NCBI GenBank assembly: GCA_963920765.1
Contig: OY987246.1
Location: 19,712,868-19,776,867 of the forward strand
DNA from: Ulota crispa
Taxonomy: Eukaryota; Streptophyta; Bryopsida; Orthotrichales; Orthotrichaceae
DNA length: 64,000 bases
Reading direction: 5' to 3'
Shown here: positions 11,805-23,945 of the stretch, piece by piece
Position numbering within the stretch: the first letter of the stretch is position 1
How the letters are laid out: the number at the start of each line of letters is the position of its first letter
Notes under the pieces: model-generated
What the model was told of the DNA's origin: nothing
Database searches by the model: none
Seen by the model: the letters and a program-made list of their open reading frames with translations, nothing else
Translations under genes and position numbers: made by a program

Positions 11805-12262
11805 AATTATAAGGTAGATATACCCATTCCCGATCAGTGAACCTAATGCCGTCACTATGTACACATGGTGTACATTTAACCCTTGAACAGCTCGAAGGTC
11901 CTTTGTGGCTGTATGCATGAGTTTAATATGTATCAATCATGATCACATAATGTTTCAATCTCTAATATGAAACCCTTAATTATCAATCACAATCACACAA
12001 TGCTTCAATTTCTAGTGTTGTCTTGCACTTCTTGAAATTTGGTGAAGATAATATTTGATTGATATGACCTTGTATCTCCAGAGCCCTAGGACCATTCAGG
12101 GGTTAAGGTCTCAAATCTAGATACCTCATATAAAGCTTATCTTCTCTGGCACAAAATATAAACTATACATGGCATACCTAAATTTGAGACCTTAAATGAA
12201 CACTTTGTATACACAGTGACCGCATTAGTTTCAATGATCAGGAATGGGAATATTTACCTTAA
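11805..12262. mobile_element. Fold-back element interrupted by a TTAA element
   Basis: The left arm from about 11805 (AAGGTAGATATACCCATTCC...GTGTACATTTAA) is mirrored by the right arm ending at about 12260 (TTAAATGAACAC...GGAATGGGAATATTTACCTT). The left arm is split by a 223-bp TTAA-flanked element and then resumes at 12107 with GGTCTCAAATCTAG, which pairs with CTAAATTTGAGACC in the right arm. The unbroken right arm therefore shows the pre-insertion sequence. Confidence 0.8.
11880..12102. mobile_element. TTAA-flanked MITE, 223 bp, with visible empty site
   Basis: TTAA (11876-11879) precedes CCCTTGAACAGCTCGAAGGT, and the right end GGACCATTCAGGGG precedes TTAA (12103-12106). The tips match the TTAA family. 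It interrupts the left arm of a larger fold-back element. The intact opposite arm has one TTAA at the corresponding place (12192-12195), so the second TTAA was made by insertion. Confidence 0.85.
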
Positions 12263-12655
12263 TTTCATTCTCACTGGTAGCATTTATGTCCAACTCTCTT
12301 CAATCATCACCAAATTTGGCCAGGTTGAACACTGGACATCTCTTCTCTCAAAGGATTATCTCCTGAAACCAAATTAAGTCAGGCAATGAAATTTCTTGTC
12401 TATTTAGACATTTTTTCAAAACTTCGACAAATTAAGAATTTTTGGGAAAAAAAATTGGGATTTTCTTAAAATATCCTAAACACCATTGCGATAATAAGTA
12501 TGTATGCTCATAATTATAAGCCTGTATAAAATTCCATTTTGTGAAAATAGTTTTTCTTTTATAGAAATATCTTAACAATATAGAATTAGATTATATCTTG
12601 TGTCATATGAAATAATGATACTTAAAAAATTGTGTATGAATCTAATGAAGATTAA

Positions 12656-12881
12656 CCCTTAAATGTCTGAGCATGTTGCTGCGACCAGTACAATATGAGG
12701 TTTTTTTCTTGTATTAGGAATGGTCTTACACCTTTATTATGCTTGAGATTAACAACAGACTTGAAATATAAGTCAATGTGGTTCTAATAAGTTATTTGAG
12801 ATCCCAAATTAAAACTTCTTATTGACAACAAATGCCAATTATACATCAACGTATATATTATGTCCTATGGTCATTTAAGGG
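12656..12881. mobile_element. TTAA-flanked MITE, 226 bp
   Basis: The tips CCCTTAAATGTC and CATTTAAGGG are flanked by TTAA (12652-12655 and 12882-12885). The length (226 bp) and interior match the copy at 63701-63926. It is non-coding. Confidence 0.9.
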
Positions 12882-12885
12882 TTAA

Positions 12886-13311
12886 CAGCCTTAAAAGTTT
12901 TTGAGAACTAATTTGGATGAACATTATCGCTACTGAACATTATTAAAGAGGCAATACCTTAGTGAGTTTAAAAATTATACATCCCTAAACAAAATTGAGC
13001 TTTTTCTTTGCTCCCGTTTGCAAGAAAAAAATGGAATTTTTTTCACAATAGTTTGAAGGCTTTTTCAGATCTTTATCCTTGTTTTCTCACATGCAAGGCC
13101 TCATGCTTCTTGTTTTCTCATTCAAGAAAACTCGTCCTTGCACTTTTGCACACCATATGTGCAATATTTTTTTATTTTCTCAAAACAAAATGCATTTCAA
13201 AGTGAGAACACATTTGTTATCACAAGATAAAAAAAGCCTCATTTTTTATTTTCCATTTCCATAGTTTAAAACTCTTGTTGTGAATTAAGCCACTCCTAAA
13301 AATTAGGTGAA
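12886..13311. other. AT-rich intergenic DNA, nothing recognised
   Basis: Only short overlapping frames and no conserved motif. Confidence 0.5.
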
Positions 13312-13575
13312 TTTACAAATAAGGGCACAAAAACAAAAATGTTATAGATAGGGGCACAATTTCAAAAAAAAGATTATAAAAACTTGTAAAATTTTGATTC
13401 CGACATTGTTTGATTTTGATAGACCATAGTAAACGATAACTTACTTCCAAAAAACTTAGAAACCTCTCCCAATCAAGCCTACTTTTTTTTTTTTAATAAT
13501 AAACGGGTCTTGACACTGTGCCCTTGTTTGCAATATTTTTTAAATTTTTATGCCCCTATTCCGTAAATCCCCCTA
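13312..13575. mobile_element. Fold-back element (family E), copy 2
   Basis: AATTTACAAATAAGGGCACA and GATAGGGGCACAATTT on the left are mirrored by GTGCCCTTGTTTGCAATATT and ATGCCCCTATTCCGTAAATC on the right. The central phrase (TCCGACATTGTTTGATTTTG, CTCTCCCAATCAAGCCT) matches the copy at 9638. Arms are diverged. Confidence 0.6.
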
Positions 13576-15150
13576 AATATTAACACATTTGAGATTCTTT
13601 GACAACAAGGTAATCCTTCAGCTTAACTTATCTGCGTCCTACTCATACAAGAGGTAAAAGGTTTTTTTTTTTAAGCTTTGAAAAGTCAAAACGCTACAAA
13701 AATAAAAAAACAAAAAAATAAAGCTACAAGCCTATACAAAAAATTGAAGAAAAAATAGCATCATGGCGCCAAATGTGGCTCAAAGTTTCAAATATAGATG
13801 CCTGTCACCACGCATTAGAAAAAAAAATATGTTGTCATTTGTAGCCAATCAATTAGGAACTTAGGCAAAAAAACAACTTGATGTTCACACCACATGGAAC
13901 CAAATTATTTGAAAATCAAGCGCGTCATTAAGTTTGTTTGAAATAATGCCTCTTTTGTTATAAATTTTTTTGGTTTTGGTACCCACATTTTCATAAAAGT
14001 CATTCTCATCATACCAGTTTTTAATTTTGTGAAAATTTGATCACAATCAACAAGCTCAAAGTTTAAATACCTACATTGAATATTGCATTTAGGTTGCATT
14101 GACGTTACCTTACTTTGGAAAGTTACCCCATAACTCATCACTCCATTTTGATGCACATGCAACTCTCTAAATATTTGAATTCTTATGATTTATGACTTGG
14201 ATGCACCTAATTTATTTTTCTGTAGCTTTGTTGTTGTTGCTAGGCCCTTTAAAAATTATTTTTTGTAGTAGTTATTGATGAAAATTATTGTAGCAGCATT
14301 AAATATTTATATAATGTAGAATGTCAAGAAATTAGGGTGGGGCAACTTAAACACAAAATTCAATGTACAACCTTATTTTGCACTTGTGTGGCCATATCTG
14401 CGCACCATAAAAAACTACTCTATGGCTTGAGAACATGCCGGTCCAGAACAGGAAAAAAAACCCCGGTAGAATCAGTGTTTAAATTGAAATTATATGTTTG
14501 GTGTTAGTTTGGCAATTGCCTTCTTTTTGGGTGCAAATTTGGCTTCTTTCATTTATTTTTTGGTGAAACTCACATGCAATCCCTAGTTTTTTAATGCAGA
14601 AAGACATTTAAAACTAATGATTAAATGACATGTGAGAAAATGGGGGGCAAAAGTAGTCCCTTCATTATTGAATTTTGACGAATAACAATGAGTGCTTTCA
14701 GTGGTTTTGGTGTTAATTTCGACTCTTCAAAAAAAAAATTTCTGACAATTTTTCGCTCCGAACAAAACCCCTTGTAGAATGTAATTTACCGGTTTAAGGT
14801 AGGAGCACCCAATTGCAACACCAGCCGTTCTCCGACATCTAAAATTACACCTAATGTAGACAAATTTGCACCCAATCAAGACACAAATGCACCTAAATCG
14901 GACACGCAAGTTGACATAAGGGAATAGAAATTGTGTAGGTGGCAATTTTTGATTGGGTGTGACATGCGTATAACATGGTCTTGTTGTTGTCGCTTTTTCA
15001 AGGGTTTAGTGTTTACAATAGGTAAATTTAGAGAATTATCTGCAACAATTCATAATTTATTCATATGATCTCAGAAAATTCCAAAAACAATGCATCAATA
15101 TCCATTTCCTAATAACCCCATGTTATCAAATTCTCAAAAGACCCTCCCAA
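13576..15150. other. AT-rich intergenic DNA, no supportable gene
   Basis: Short frames only, none with a recognisable domain. The sequence around 14090-14110 (GCATTTAGGTTGC) recurs near 36170-36190 and 36450, pointing to diverged repeats. Confidence 0.5.
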
Positions 15151-16737
15151 TTACCACATCTGAGGTAAGTGTCGCATTGGGGTGCTTCTACCTTACCAAT
15201 GTACCAAGTCTTGGGCCCTTGCCGACTTCGGAGGCCCATGAAAGGCGGCCCTCGCCTGCTCTTTTGGAGCAGCACGAAGGGAGCTTTTTAATTGGTTCAA
15301 ACCTTACACCCAATCCCGACACGACACATGGCGGGCGCATCAGGACCGACGTGATTGGTGCCGAAGAGAAGCTGACGGGAGCGCCTCCAGCCGCTGACGC
15401 AAGTGGGCGTGTTCTCCGTTGCGGCGAGGCTGTTGCTCCAGTCTCGTCTCGTATCGGCAGCTTGGACCAACCGACCTACCGACCGACCGACCGACCGACC
15501 GACCGAGGCGCACCTGAAGAGCTGCGGTTATGACAAGCGAGCGAGGCATCCTTCTGCTCGCCGCCCTCGCCCTCGCCCTCGTGGTACCTCGCGGTGGTTA
15601 TAGTAGTTACCGCGGCGGCTACGCACTTTTACAGCGGTTATTCTCTTGACGGTGCGGCGCTATGGCGGTCGACGCTGTAATTTGATCACAATCCATTCGG
15701 GTACGTGAGCGGGCATTGTTGCAGTTGCTGTTGCTGGTGCAGATCGCGGGTCGTACGTTGTCCCGATCTCTGCAGTGTGTGTGTGTGCATCATACGTCTC
15801 CACAAGGAGTTTCAACTTTGTTTCTCACTCGGGACTTTTTGAGAGCGGGTATAGTTCGGACTTGACTTGGGGCGAGCTGAATCGGGCAAGTCCTCGTGCT
15901 TCCCAGCTGGTACAGTACTAACTTAGTCGCCCTATAATTATATTTGGAACGAGCAGGGTGCCAGCTGATTTTGCTCTGTCGATCGAGATTGCCGTGCATT
16001 CCAGTCTCGAGAGGTGATAGTTTCAGAAATGGCCGGGTAAGGTTTCAGAGAAAGACGTGGCAGGGTGATTCTTTGGGTGTCGGTTTTTTTCCCCTTGCTG
16101 ACCCTCTCACACTTTTAACTTACTAGCTGTTGTGAACAGAGGTAGTAGCTAGCTCAGGGCGTACGTGTCAATTGTTACTCTGTTTCTACCGCGACACACT
16201 CTAGGTCAGTCCCCCGATCATTTTCAAGCTTTGGTGGATACGGACACTCTCCGCAGTGGGTGGAGGTCTAGAGGTGCCTTCAAAACTCCATCATGATTCT
16301 AGATAAATTAGTTACTCTGGGTTGATCCTTCGTGTCTCCTTGGAGTTCCACGTATTAGTGCAGCCGCGCTCCAACAGAAGGGAATGTAAATAAGAGATAG
16401 ATAGTAAACCGTCATCACGAGATAGAGGATCATCGGCGTTACTACTACTACTACACTACTAGTGTCCGATAACAAGAAAGTAGAGCCTCACTATGAATAT
16501 AACATCTTTCGCCACTCGCTTCGTAATGCGTATGTTCAAGGCAATTTTCCATTGGAGTTTTTAGAGGCTCTATCAGTTTGTCGAGACGTATGGTTCAAGG
16601 TTTTCTCAGATGCATGCGTGGCATTTCAGTTCAGCCAGAGTTGTTGTGATTGCGGTGTGAGCGCTCGAGACGAGTGACCAGTTGCACAGAGACTTGCAAG
16701 ATTTCCGCAAGGGAGTAGGATTTCAGCACACTGAGCG
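15150..16737 (+). promoter_or_regulatory. GC-rich presumed promoter and 5' leader of the gene at 16738
   Basis: GC content rises sharply from about 15200, with frequent CpG and a (CCGA)6-7 microsatellite at about 15480-15506. Beyond 15700 the sequence has moderate GC and a (TAC)n run near 16440-16455, a typical leader composition. The stretch ends at the ATG at 16738. I cannot place the transcription start. A frame through the microsatellite (15090-15533) looks like composition, not a gene. Confidence 0.4.
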
Positions 16738-18121
16738 ATGACAAACCAGGATAATGATGCACGGGGTTGGAGCAGTGGATCCCAATCCCAGATGTCGACG
16801 ATTCCCTCAGTGGGACGCTTCAGCAGTAGCCAAGAGCCGTCTATGCACACGAAAGGCTCCTCGGCCAAGTTCAATGACAATGACCGCCAGAAGACCCTCG
16901 CCCCTTTCAGTAACCATGGGCAGCACTCACCAGAGCCATCGCAGCAGCAGCCGGCGGGACCTGACATTGTAGATCTAAGAACTGCTACAAGCACCGAGTG
17001 GATGGTGCGTCACCAATCTCAGCCCCCATTTTTCTTTTTTCCTTTCCTCTTTTTTGCTTTTTTTCTTCGAGCTCCATTAGTCCGCGTTTCCATACCAGAA
17101 TGTAGGCTAGAGATCAGGAATCTGTGGTAGTTAAATGGGGCAACTGTGCTTGCTGTGTGCAACAGACTTGTGACTTGGTCTATAATGTTACGGTGCATTG
17201 CGGAGGCACCCTTCTGGCCATGACTGGGGAAGCAGCAAATGTGTCACTTTTTGCTATTATATCAGAGATCTCGTGCGATGCAGCCACAGTTTTTTTTTTT
17301 AAATTTTTGTATGTTCCTGTAAGTACTTTGTTAAGATCCACTCGGCTTGTCACTCCCAAACCTGCCCGCTCAACCGTCCAAGCACCTAGTGAGGTGGCAC
17401 TTTGTGATGTTCAGATTCTTAACTTTTTTAGAAATCGATGGTTTGTGGTTGTTCGTTTTATAAGATTTTTGAATCAAAGTATCACTGTTGCAATAACATT
17501 TAGATCTCATTTTAAACTGACTTTTCTATCTATAAAGAGACCTCCCTCTGATCACACTGAGACTTCTCCATAGGGAAGTCTTCTTTTGATCAATCAAGCT
17601 AACCTTTTGGAAGGTTTTCTTTAATGATGCCATCTGAAGTTCGTAAATTGGTATATTTATTCGCTAACAATTGTTTTTTGTTTGGGGGTTTTGTATTTTA
17701 GTACCTGGTTGGTAATCTGAATGACACAGAATGAGGGAGCACGTTCTGAAATCTGTTTTTGTTGATGGTCTTTGAAAGCAACTAATTGTTGGGTTGTTTG
17801 TTTTTTGGTTGGCTTGGCAGGCCGTGCGACCAGCAAAGCCGAACCATGCAACTCGAAGGTGACTTTGCACAACATTTCTCATAGTCTCAGCTCTGTGGAA
17901 ATTTTTTGATGCTCTTTTGGTGAGGTGAGAAAGACGGGTTCTTGCATAGCAGATGGGTATTCTAATGCCCACTTGTTTCTATCTGGTGAATTTTGTTGTA
18001 ATTGTACAAGAGCAATAGGTTTTTAATTTGTTTTGCACAAATTGATGCATGAATTTTTTTTGACGTGTTGGATGTGTTGTGGTAATGCAGGCATTGTACT
18101 TGGTACAAGATAACTGAGTAG
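16738..18121 (+). CDS. Small hypothetical protein, three predicted exons
   Basis: I do not recognise this protein. Exon 1 (16738-17004) encodes 89 residues rich in Ser, Gln, Asn and Pro, probably disordered, with GC-balanced codons unlike the flanking AT-rich DNA, and ends GAGTGGATG|GTGCGT. A 38-nt exon 2 (17821-17858) follows a T/G-rich tract ending TTGGCAG and adds AVRPAKPNHATR. Exon 3 (18091-18121) follows AATGCAG and adds RHCTWYKITE before TAG. All junctions are in phase, giving 111 residues. The acidic/hydrophobic DIVDLRTATSTEWM at the end of exon 1 and the basic C-terminus look like a short conserved motif. The exon model is my inference from splice consensus only; the tiny second exon is the weak point. 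Confidence 0.42.
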
Positions 18122-19065
18122 ATCGACAACGTCCATGTCGAGATGGTGCACCGTCGAAGTATTACATATTTACATGGCGAGAAGTCTGTACTAAATGTTG
18201 TTGGTTGATGCATTTACAGATCTGAGCAATTATATTTACAGATGGTGCCAGCTGCCATTAGTTTTGTACTATTACTCTTTAAGGTATTGAAGGTATGAGT
18301 CGTGCTCAGTTTGTAGAATTATTCTGGTAGACTCGGAGATCATGCTCTTTTTGGTTAAAGGTTTTGCTTTGTGCTGATTTTGTGCCTACTTAGATGTGTC
18401 AAGATGTTTGAATCGATTTTCCCTTCGATTACACTAGGTGGTATGAACTTTTTTCGGAATAAAAAGTGCAGGAAAGTTACAGTTGTAAACTAGTTCTATC
18501 ACTGCCTCGTGAGATCTTATTCCGACTTTTGCTTCATTTAATTTCGCCTTTAGTGTGATCGTGTTCAGACCATGTACAATTCAGGTTCTTTGTGCATGCA
18601 GATTGTGCAAAGCAAATGTGGTATGACGACATGATGTTTGCAATACTGCTGGGATATGCTAATAGCACTTAATATGATTGCTTGCAAGGCCAACGCCTTC
18701 ACATTGCTGCCTCAAATGTACACCTTCTGAAAATGAGATGCGATTGTAAGTATCTTACTGCGGTGCTGGTTACTAAGCAGCGTTATATTTTGAAGGTCGC
18801 AATGCTCATAGCGTTGCAAAAAGTCTCCAGATGAAGGGGGCAAAATTGAGCCCAAAAAATGAATGGATCTGCAGTAGCCAAGAGTGAGAAAAAAACATAT
18901 TAACTTTGCACTCAAAAATGAAGTTTTATGATTGAAGGTGAAATAAAGGACTTATTACAATATCAATTTTAGAACCTTGTTATCGGGATAGTTAGAAATA
19001 TGTTGTAAAGGCGGGCAACTAAGATTGGCGTGTGCTAAAGGGATATTCAGATTTGAACATTACAT
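18122..19065 (+). other. Probable 3' UTR and downstream spacer
   Basis: Mixed-composition sequence following the predicted stop at 18121, without credible frames. I could not fix a polyadenylation site. Confidence 0.3.
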
Positions 19066-19069
19066 GAAT

Positions 19070-19112
19070 AACAATCGAAGGGAGGGCTTTAACAATCGAA
19101 GGGAGGGCTTTA
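19070..19112. repeat. 21-bp tandem duplication
   Basis: AACAATCGAAGGGAGGGCTT occurs twice in tandem (19070 and 19091). Confidence 0.85.
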
Positions 19113-19141
19113 GGGCCAAAGATGCACAAATGTGCAATTAA

Positions 19142-19214
19142 CCCCTAAGCGCCCAAGTGGACCATTTTGGTTCACATTCCCATCTTTTTTTCAAAACCCT
19201 CAGGCGCTCAAGGG
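19142..19214. mobile_element. 73-bp TTAA-flanked mini-element
   Basis: CCCCTAAGCGCCCAAG at the left and AGGCGCTCAAGGG at the right form the family tips, flanked by TTAA at 19138-19141 and 19215-19218. Only about 45 bp separate the tips, making this the smallest member in the window. Confidence 0.8.
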
Positions 19215-19629
19215 TTAAAGGCCTACTAGTCAAAGTCCAAAGGGCTTCTACAATTCTATTGCATGTTTAGATTGCACCTATGATATATCTTTATGTAGAA
19301 AAGAAACTAAAATTATGGATTGATTTAGAATTTTTTAATATTTGGATTGGGTTGTGCAAATATAGAATTGAGAAACATTAAAACTTGTTAATAAAAAACA
19401 TTACCTAAACAATGGTCTTTTAATTTGTGTATTTATTATTAGTTTCATGGTGAATGCCATATACATATGTGTGATAAAATGATTTTTTTCTTGAAGAATA
19501 GCAAGGATGAAGCAAAATTGGACAAATAAAATTCAATGTAAAGTAACCCCAATTAAAAACCAAATGAACAAATCTACAAACAAATGTAGGGTGTTGGAAA
19601 TATGCTCTTTGTAGCTTTTTATATAAATC

Positions 19630-19829
19630 NNNNNNNNNNNNNNNNNNNNNNNNNNNNNNNNNNNNNNNNNNNNNNNNNNNNNNNNNNNNNNNNNNNNNNN
19701 NNNNNNNNNNNNNNNNNNNNNNNNNNNNNNNNNNNNNNNNNNNNNNNNNNNNNNNNNNNNNNNNNNNNNNNNNNNNNNNNNNNNNNNNNNNNNNNNNNNN
19801 NNNNNNNNNNNNNNNNNNNNNNNNNNNNN
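19630..19829. other. Assembly gap of exactly 200 Ns
   Basis: An unbroken run of 200 N characters. The round number suggests a placeholder, so the true distance is unknown. Both sides are AT-rich non-coding DNA. Confidence 0.99.
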
Positions 19830-19928
19830 ATTAGATTTTTTTAGGCATTCAAATGCTGGATAGCTCTAATTTGGGGAGGTTTTTACACTAGCTAATATCA
19901 CTATTTTGTTTGAACTTCTTTGGATTAA

Positions 19929-20289
19929 CCCTTAAAGGACAGATGGATCATTGTGGTTTGTCCTGTGATTGTAGCAACTTACAATGTTTTGCACAGGGGC
20001 ATTAGTAGTATTGCTTTAAAAAATTAGAAAAGTCAACGGTGCATGGTGCCCTCATGAAAATTGCAAGAAGGGTAGCTTGAGAGCTAACACCATGCTTCTA
20101 TATCTTATCACAATTTGGGTTACAAAAAAAAATGAATGCATCTCAAGAGGTAGTTTTTTGTCTTCCATGATGGACCATGTGTTTATGGTCACTACTGAAA
20201 AAAAAATCAGATGAAAACAAATTTTTTCTAAATCATAGATCTTTTTTTAGAGCTGGAGGATAGTTTTTGTCCTCCTCAACGTTTAGGGA
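19929..20289. mobile_element. TTAA-flanked element, 361 bp
   Basis: CCCTTAAAGGACAG follows TTAA (19925-19928), and the right end AACGTTTAGGGA precedes TTAA (20290-20293). The tips are family-like but more diverged from each other than in the 226-bp copies. It is non-coding. Confidence 0.6.
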
Positions 20290-20293
20290 TTAA

Positions 20294-23200
20294 TGCTTGT
20301 GATAGATCTGACCCTATGTCCAAAAGATTTCATAACATTTTAAACTAGGGAACACACACTAGAAATTTTGAATAAAAAACTAGCATCAAGAAAACTCTCA
20401 TACAAAGTTGTTTTTTCAATAGTTTTTGGCTTCTTCACACAAGAATCTTCTCAAAATGTGAATGGTGGAGCTTTAAGTTTTAGCTAGCTTTAGAAGAAAA
20501 AGAAAAGAAAATGGCCAAAAATTGTGGTTTTGACAAGCTTGATCAACATAGGGCCACTTATGATAAAGAGGAAGTAAAGGGCAATAAGCAAAAACTATTA
20601 CATTCATGGAATGAGGTTGGGTCAAGGTTTAACCAAGAAACATCTTTACCTTTCAACCTAGTGGCAAGATCCCAAAATTTTAGGTGTTACGTAAATAATT
20701 TTGCCCCTCTTGTCCAATGAGCAAGGAGAGTTACATTTTCCTTAACTTTTTTTTCAACACCTCAAAATGGTTTGAAAATTGTTGCACTAGAAAGCTACTC
20801 CTTGAGCACACATCTTCTAATTTTTTTGTGGGAATGTGTCAATTGTTCTATAAGTGATAACCTGCCCAAAATTACTATGTTGCCAAAAAAAACATTGTTT
20901 AATACTTTAGGAGTTAAGAGAAAATTTAAGTCACCAAATGAGTAGTCATCCTTTGATGAGGCAAAGTCACTACTTTATCTGAAAGTGATTTAACACCTAA
21001 AGGCCTAAACACCCTTTTTTGGCAACGTAGCGATTTTGGGCAGCTCACTACCAATGGGGTTTTCATTTTTTTCTTTGAACTTTTCTCATATGATGTGTCC
21101 AAGGAGTAGCTTTAAGGCCCAACAATTTTCATAACTTTTGACTACATGGTTCAAAAGTTATTACATGATATGTTGTTTTCTTTGTTTGGGGGGCAGCCCG
21201 GGCAGCTCAAAAAACTTTTTCAAAAACTACATTTAATTTAATTTTTTAAAAATTGGTTTTTTAAGTTTATGTATATCTGGGAAGTTTTGAATCATTCCAT
21301 TTTGATCAATGAGATGAAAGTTATGAGGAGATTTGGTTTGCGGGTAGTTATGGATTCCTTACTCTAAAAAAACTTTTAAGCCCTATATTTGATTCAATTT
21401 TTAATATTTAAGAAAAAAAACAAAACCAAAAGATGTAGATTGTTTACTACCACATTACAACCATTGGGATTGACATTTAAAATTTTCATAAGTAAGTTCT
21501 TAAGAATATAGGGTTTTGAATCATTCTTTACTTCTTTTTACTTACTAATTTTTTCCTATGTGTTGTACAATTCCAAATGATTTGAAAATTTTTAAGTGTA
21601 TACCTAACTTACCCTGAAGAATGAATTCAAAAAATTACAACCAATTTGAAACTTTTTCATACAAATATGACCTTGTGAAGTGCAGCTGCCCAGATTTTTG
21701 CAAAGACAAAAAATGACTTTTTGTCCGTTCAAAGTCAAATATCTTACAATCTACATGGTAAAAATTTCTGAATTTTTTTTCAAAACTCTTGATACAAATA
21801 TACTACAAGACCTTATGGTTACATGTGCCAAAAATGATTTTGTCCTAAAATTTGATACTTGTACTAGAAATGGCAGTTTTGAAGCAGTTTTGATGAAAAA
21901 CTTAGCTTAAGCATATTGTACTATTATAATGATTACGTCTTCAGTGTTTGCGTCAGCAATTCAAGAAGATCCAAACCACCAAGAAAGATAATCGGTTGAT
22001 TTGAGAAGCAAAAGCGATTATGATTTAAACCATCATTAGTATCTGATTTACTACCAATAAAATTGTTAATGTTGACGTTGTGCACATTCAAATCAATACA
22101 CGCTCATTCTGCAATTTGGACAACCGCTTTTGAATACAAATTGTAATTATATGTGGCTGTTTTAGTTAATTTGGTGGAATAACTAAATCATATTAGTAGT
22201 GCAATCACAGTTTATAGAATTATAACTTGCAATTTGTAAATAGAATTTTTGTATGAAACAATTTTGTGCATCTTGAAATTGAGCAAATAATCATTGTAAA
22301 CTTTTTGGAGGTTTAGTGTTTAAGTGAAGGTTGTGAAGCTTTTTCTTTTTGCAACTTTGCAAATCTCAATTTGAAAGTGCTTTTGCAAAAGAAATCATGA
22401 CAATAGAAACAAAAAATACTATTCTAATAGGTTAGACATATACCTTTTTTTACATCTTGAATGGAGCAAAGAAGTTACAAGTAATTGTAAAACATAATGT
22501 CCCAAAATGACATAGAAAAGAATTTATGCATTAAGGCATAATATTCAATTTTGTTAAAGTTCTTTTGTCAAACTATACACAATCCCATTCAAACTTCTTG
22601 TCTCAAGTTTCTTGTTGAAAATGATTTAATAGAGATACTTTAGTTCCCTACATGGAACCTAGACCAAAAGTGTCTCAAGCACAAGCTTTCATCTTCCTTT
22701 TTAGCACTCAAGGGCTTGGAGTTAATGTATGTTCTACTCAAGGACCTATTGGTGTAGGTAACTTTGTACATGGGCAAAAATGAATCATTGCAAATTTGTC
22801 TTCTATGGGGACTTGATAAGAAGCAAAAAATTGTTACAAATCACAATATCCTCCATTGCAACTAGAAATATCTTATTTTCTACGATTGTATTTACAATCT
22901 TGACATAAAGAATCTTACTACCTTATAATGGTGGTATAATTGAGGCAATGTAGCATCTAACTTTTTGCTTATACAATTATTAGTTGCATTTCACAGTTTG
23001 TTATAAATGTAGGAAACAAAATTGTTGCTGTATATACTTCATTATATAGAGCATTTGGAGATGAACAAGACATTGATTTTGATGTCATCCAATGCACACG
23101 CATCAAAGGATTTTGTATTTAAAAAGAAAGCCAAGTGTTGTAAAAAACTCTACATTTTTTAGGTTGATTATTGAACTATTGCCTTATCTAGTTAAGGTTA

Positions 23201-23941
23201 TTATGTCTAGGCTATTTAAACATAGATTTAAACTACAATGTAGCAACTCCATTTCCAAAACATTGACTTGATGTTTAATGACAAAGGAAAAAATCTGAAA
23301 TGGGCTAACATTCACAATGCTTTGCCATCAAATACTCAACAAAATCCAATGTGTGGTGCTTTTATTCAAATTAGATACATAATATTGTGTTGGATTTTTT
23401 TTGACATTGTCTTTTCAACAGTATACTACAAGCTCCATTTTAGAGTAAGGTTACTAATTTTAGTACTTGCTATAGCATGTCACATGATTGTGATGATATT
23501 CTATTGCAAGTTAATTTATTAACCAAATTTGGTCATTTCATAATCAACCAAAATCTTTAAAAAAAATATTCATCTTAAAAGATGTTGGCCAAGTTTGCCA
23601 ATTCTTCTTTTGCAAATAAACCACATTTCTATGCATGAATATTGGTTCACTATTTTATCTTTTATGAACTTCACCCAAAATGCCCTTACATAGAATTCCA
23701 TCCTTAATTGTTGTTATGTAGGCATGGGTCCTTATGTTCAATTTTGATGCAGCTCAATGTGTCGGGCGAATTGGCAACTAGTTAGCTAGCTGCTTAAAAC
23801 GTAAAAACTCTACTTGAAATTTGAAATTATTAGAAAAAGTTGGTTACAGTTTTAAAACAATGCATAATTGTAACGTAGATTTAGGGGTAATATGATGTGC
23901 AGCCTTATGAAAAACCAGCTGAAAATGGGAAATGTTGAATA
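20294..23941. other. AT-rich gene-free stretch
   Basis: No credible frame over 3.6 kb. At 20990 TTAACACCTAAAGGCCTAAA looks like the left tip of another TTAA-family element, whose right end I could not find. The stretch 21030-21900 has the loose modular text of old retrotransposon or satellite DNA. Confidence 0.5.
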
Positions 23942-23945
23942 CTAA

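Noticed and set aside
15090-15533. 147-codon frame on the plus strand in the GC island
   Set aside because: It runs through the CCGA microsatellite (PTDRPTDRPTD) and several frames are open there together, as expected from GC-rich non-coding DNA.
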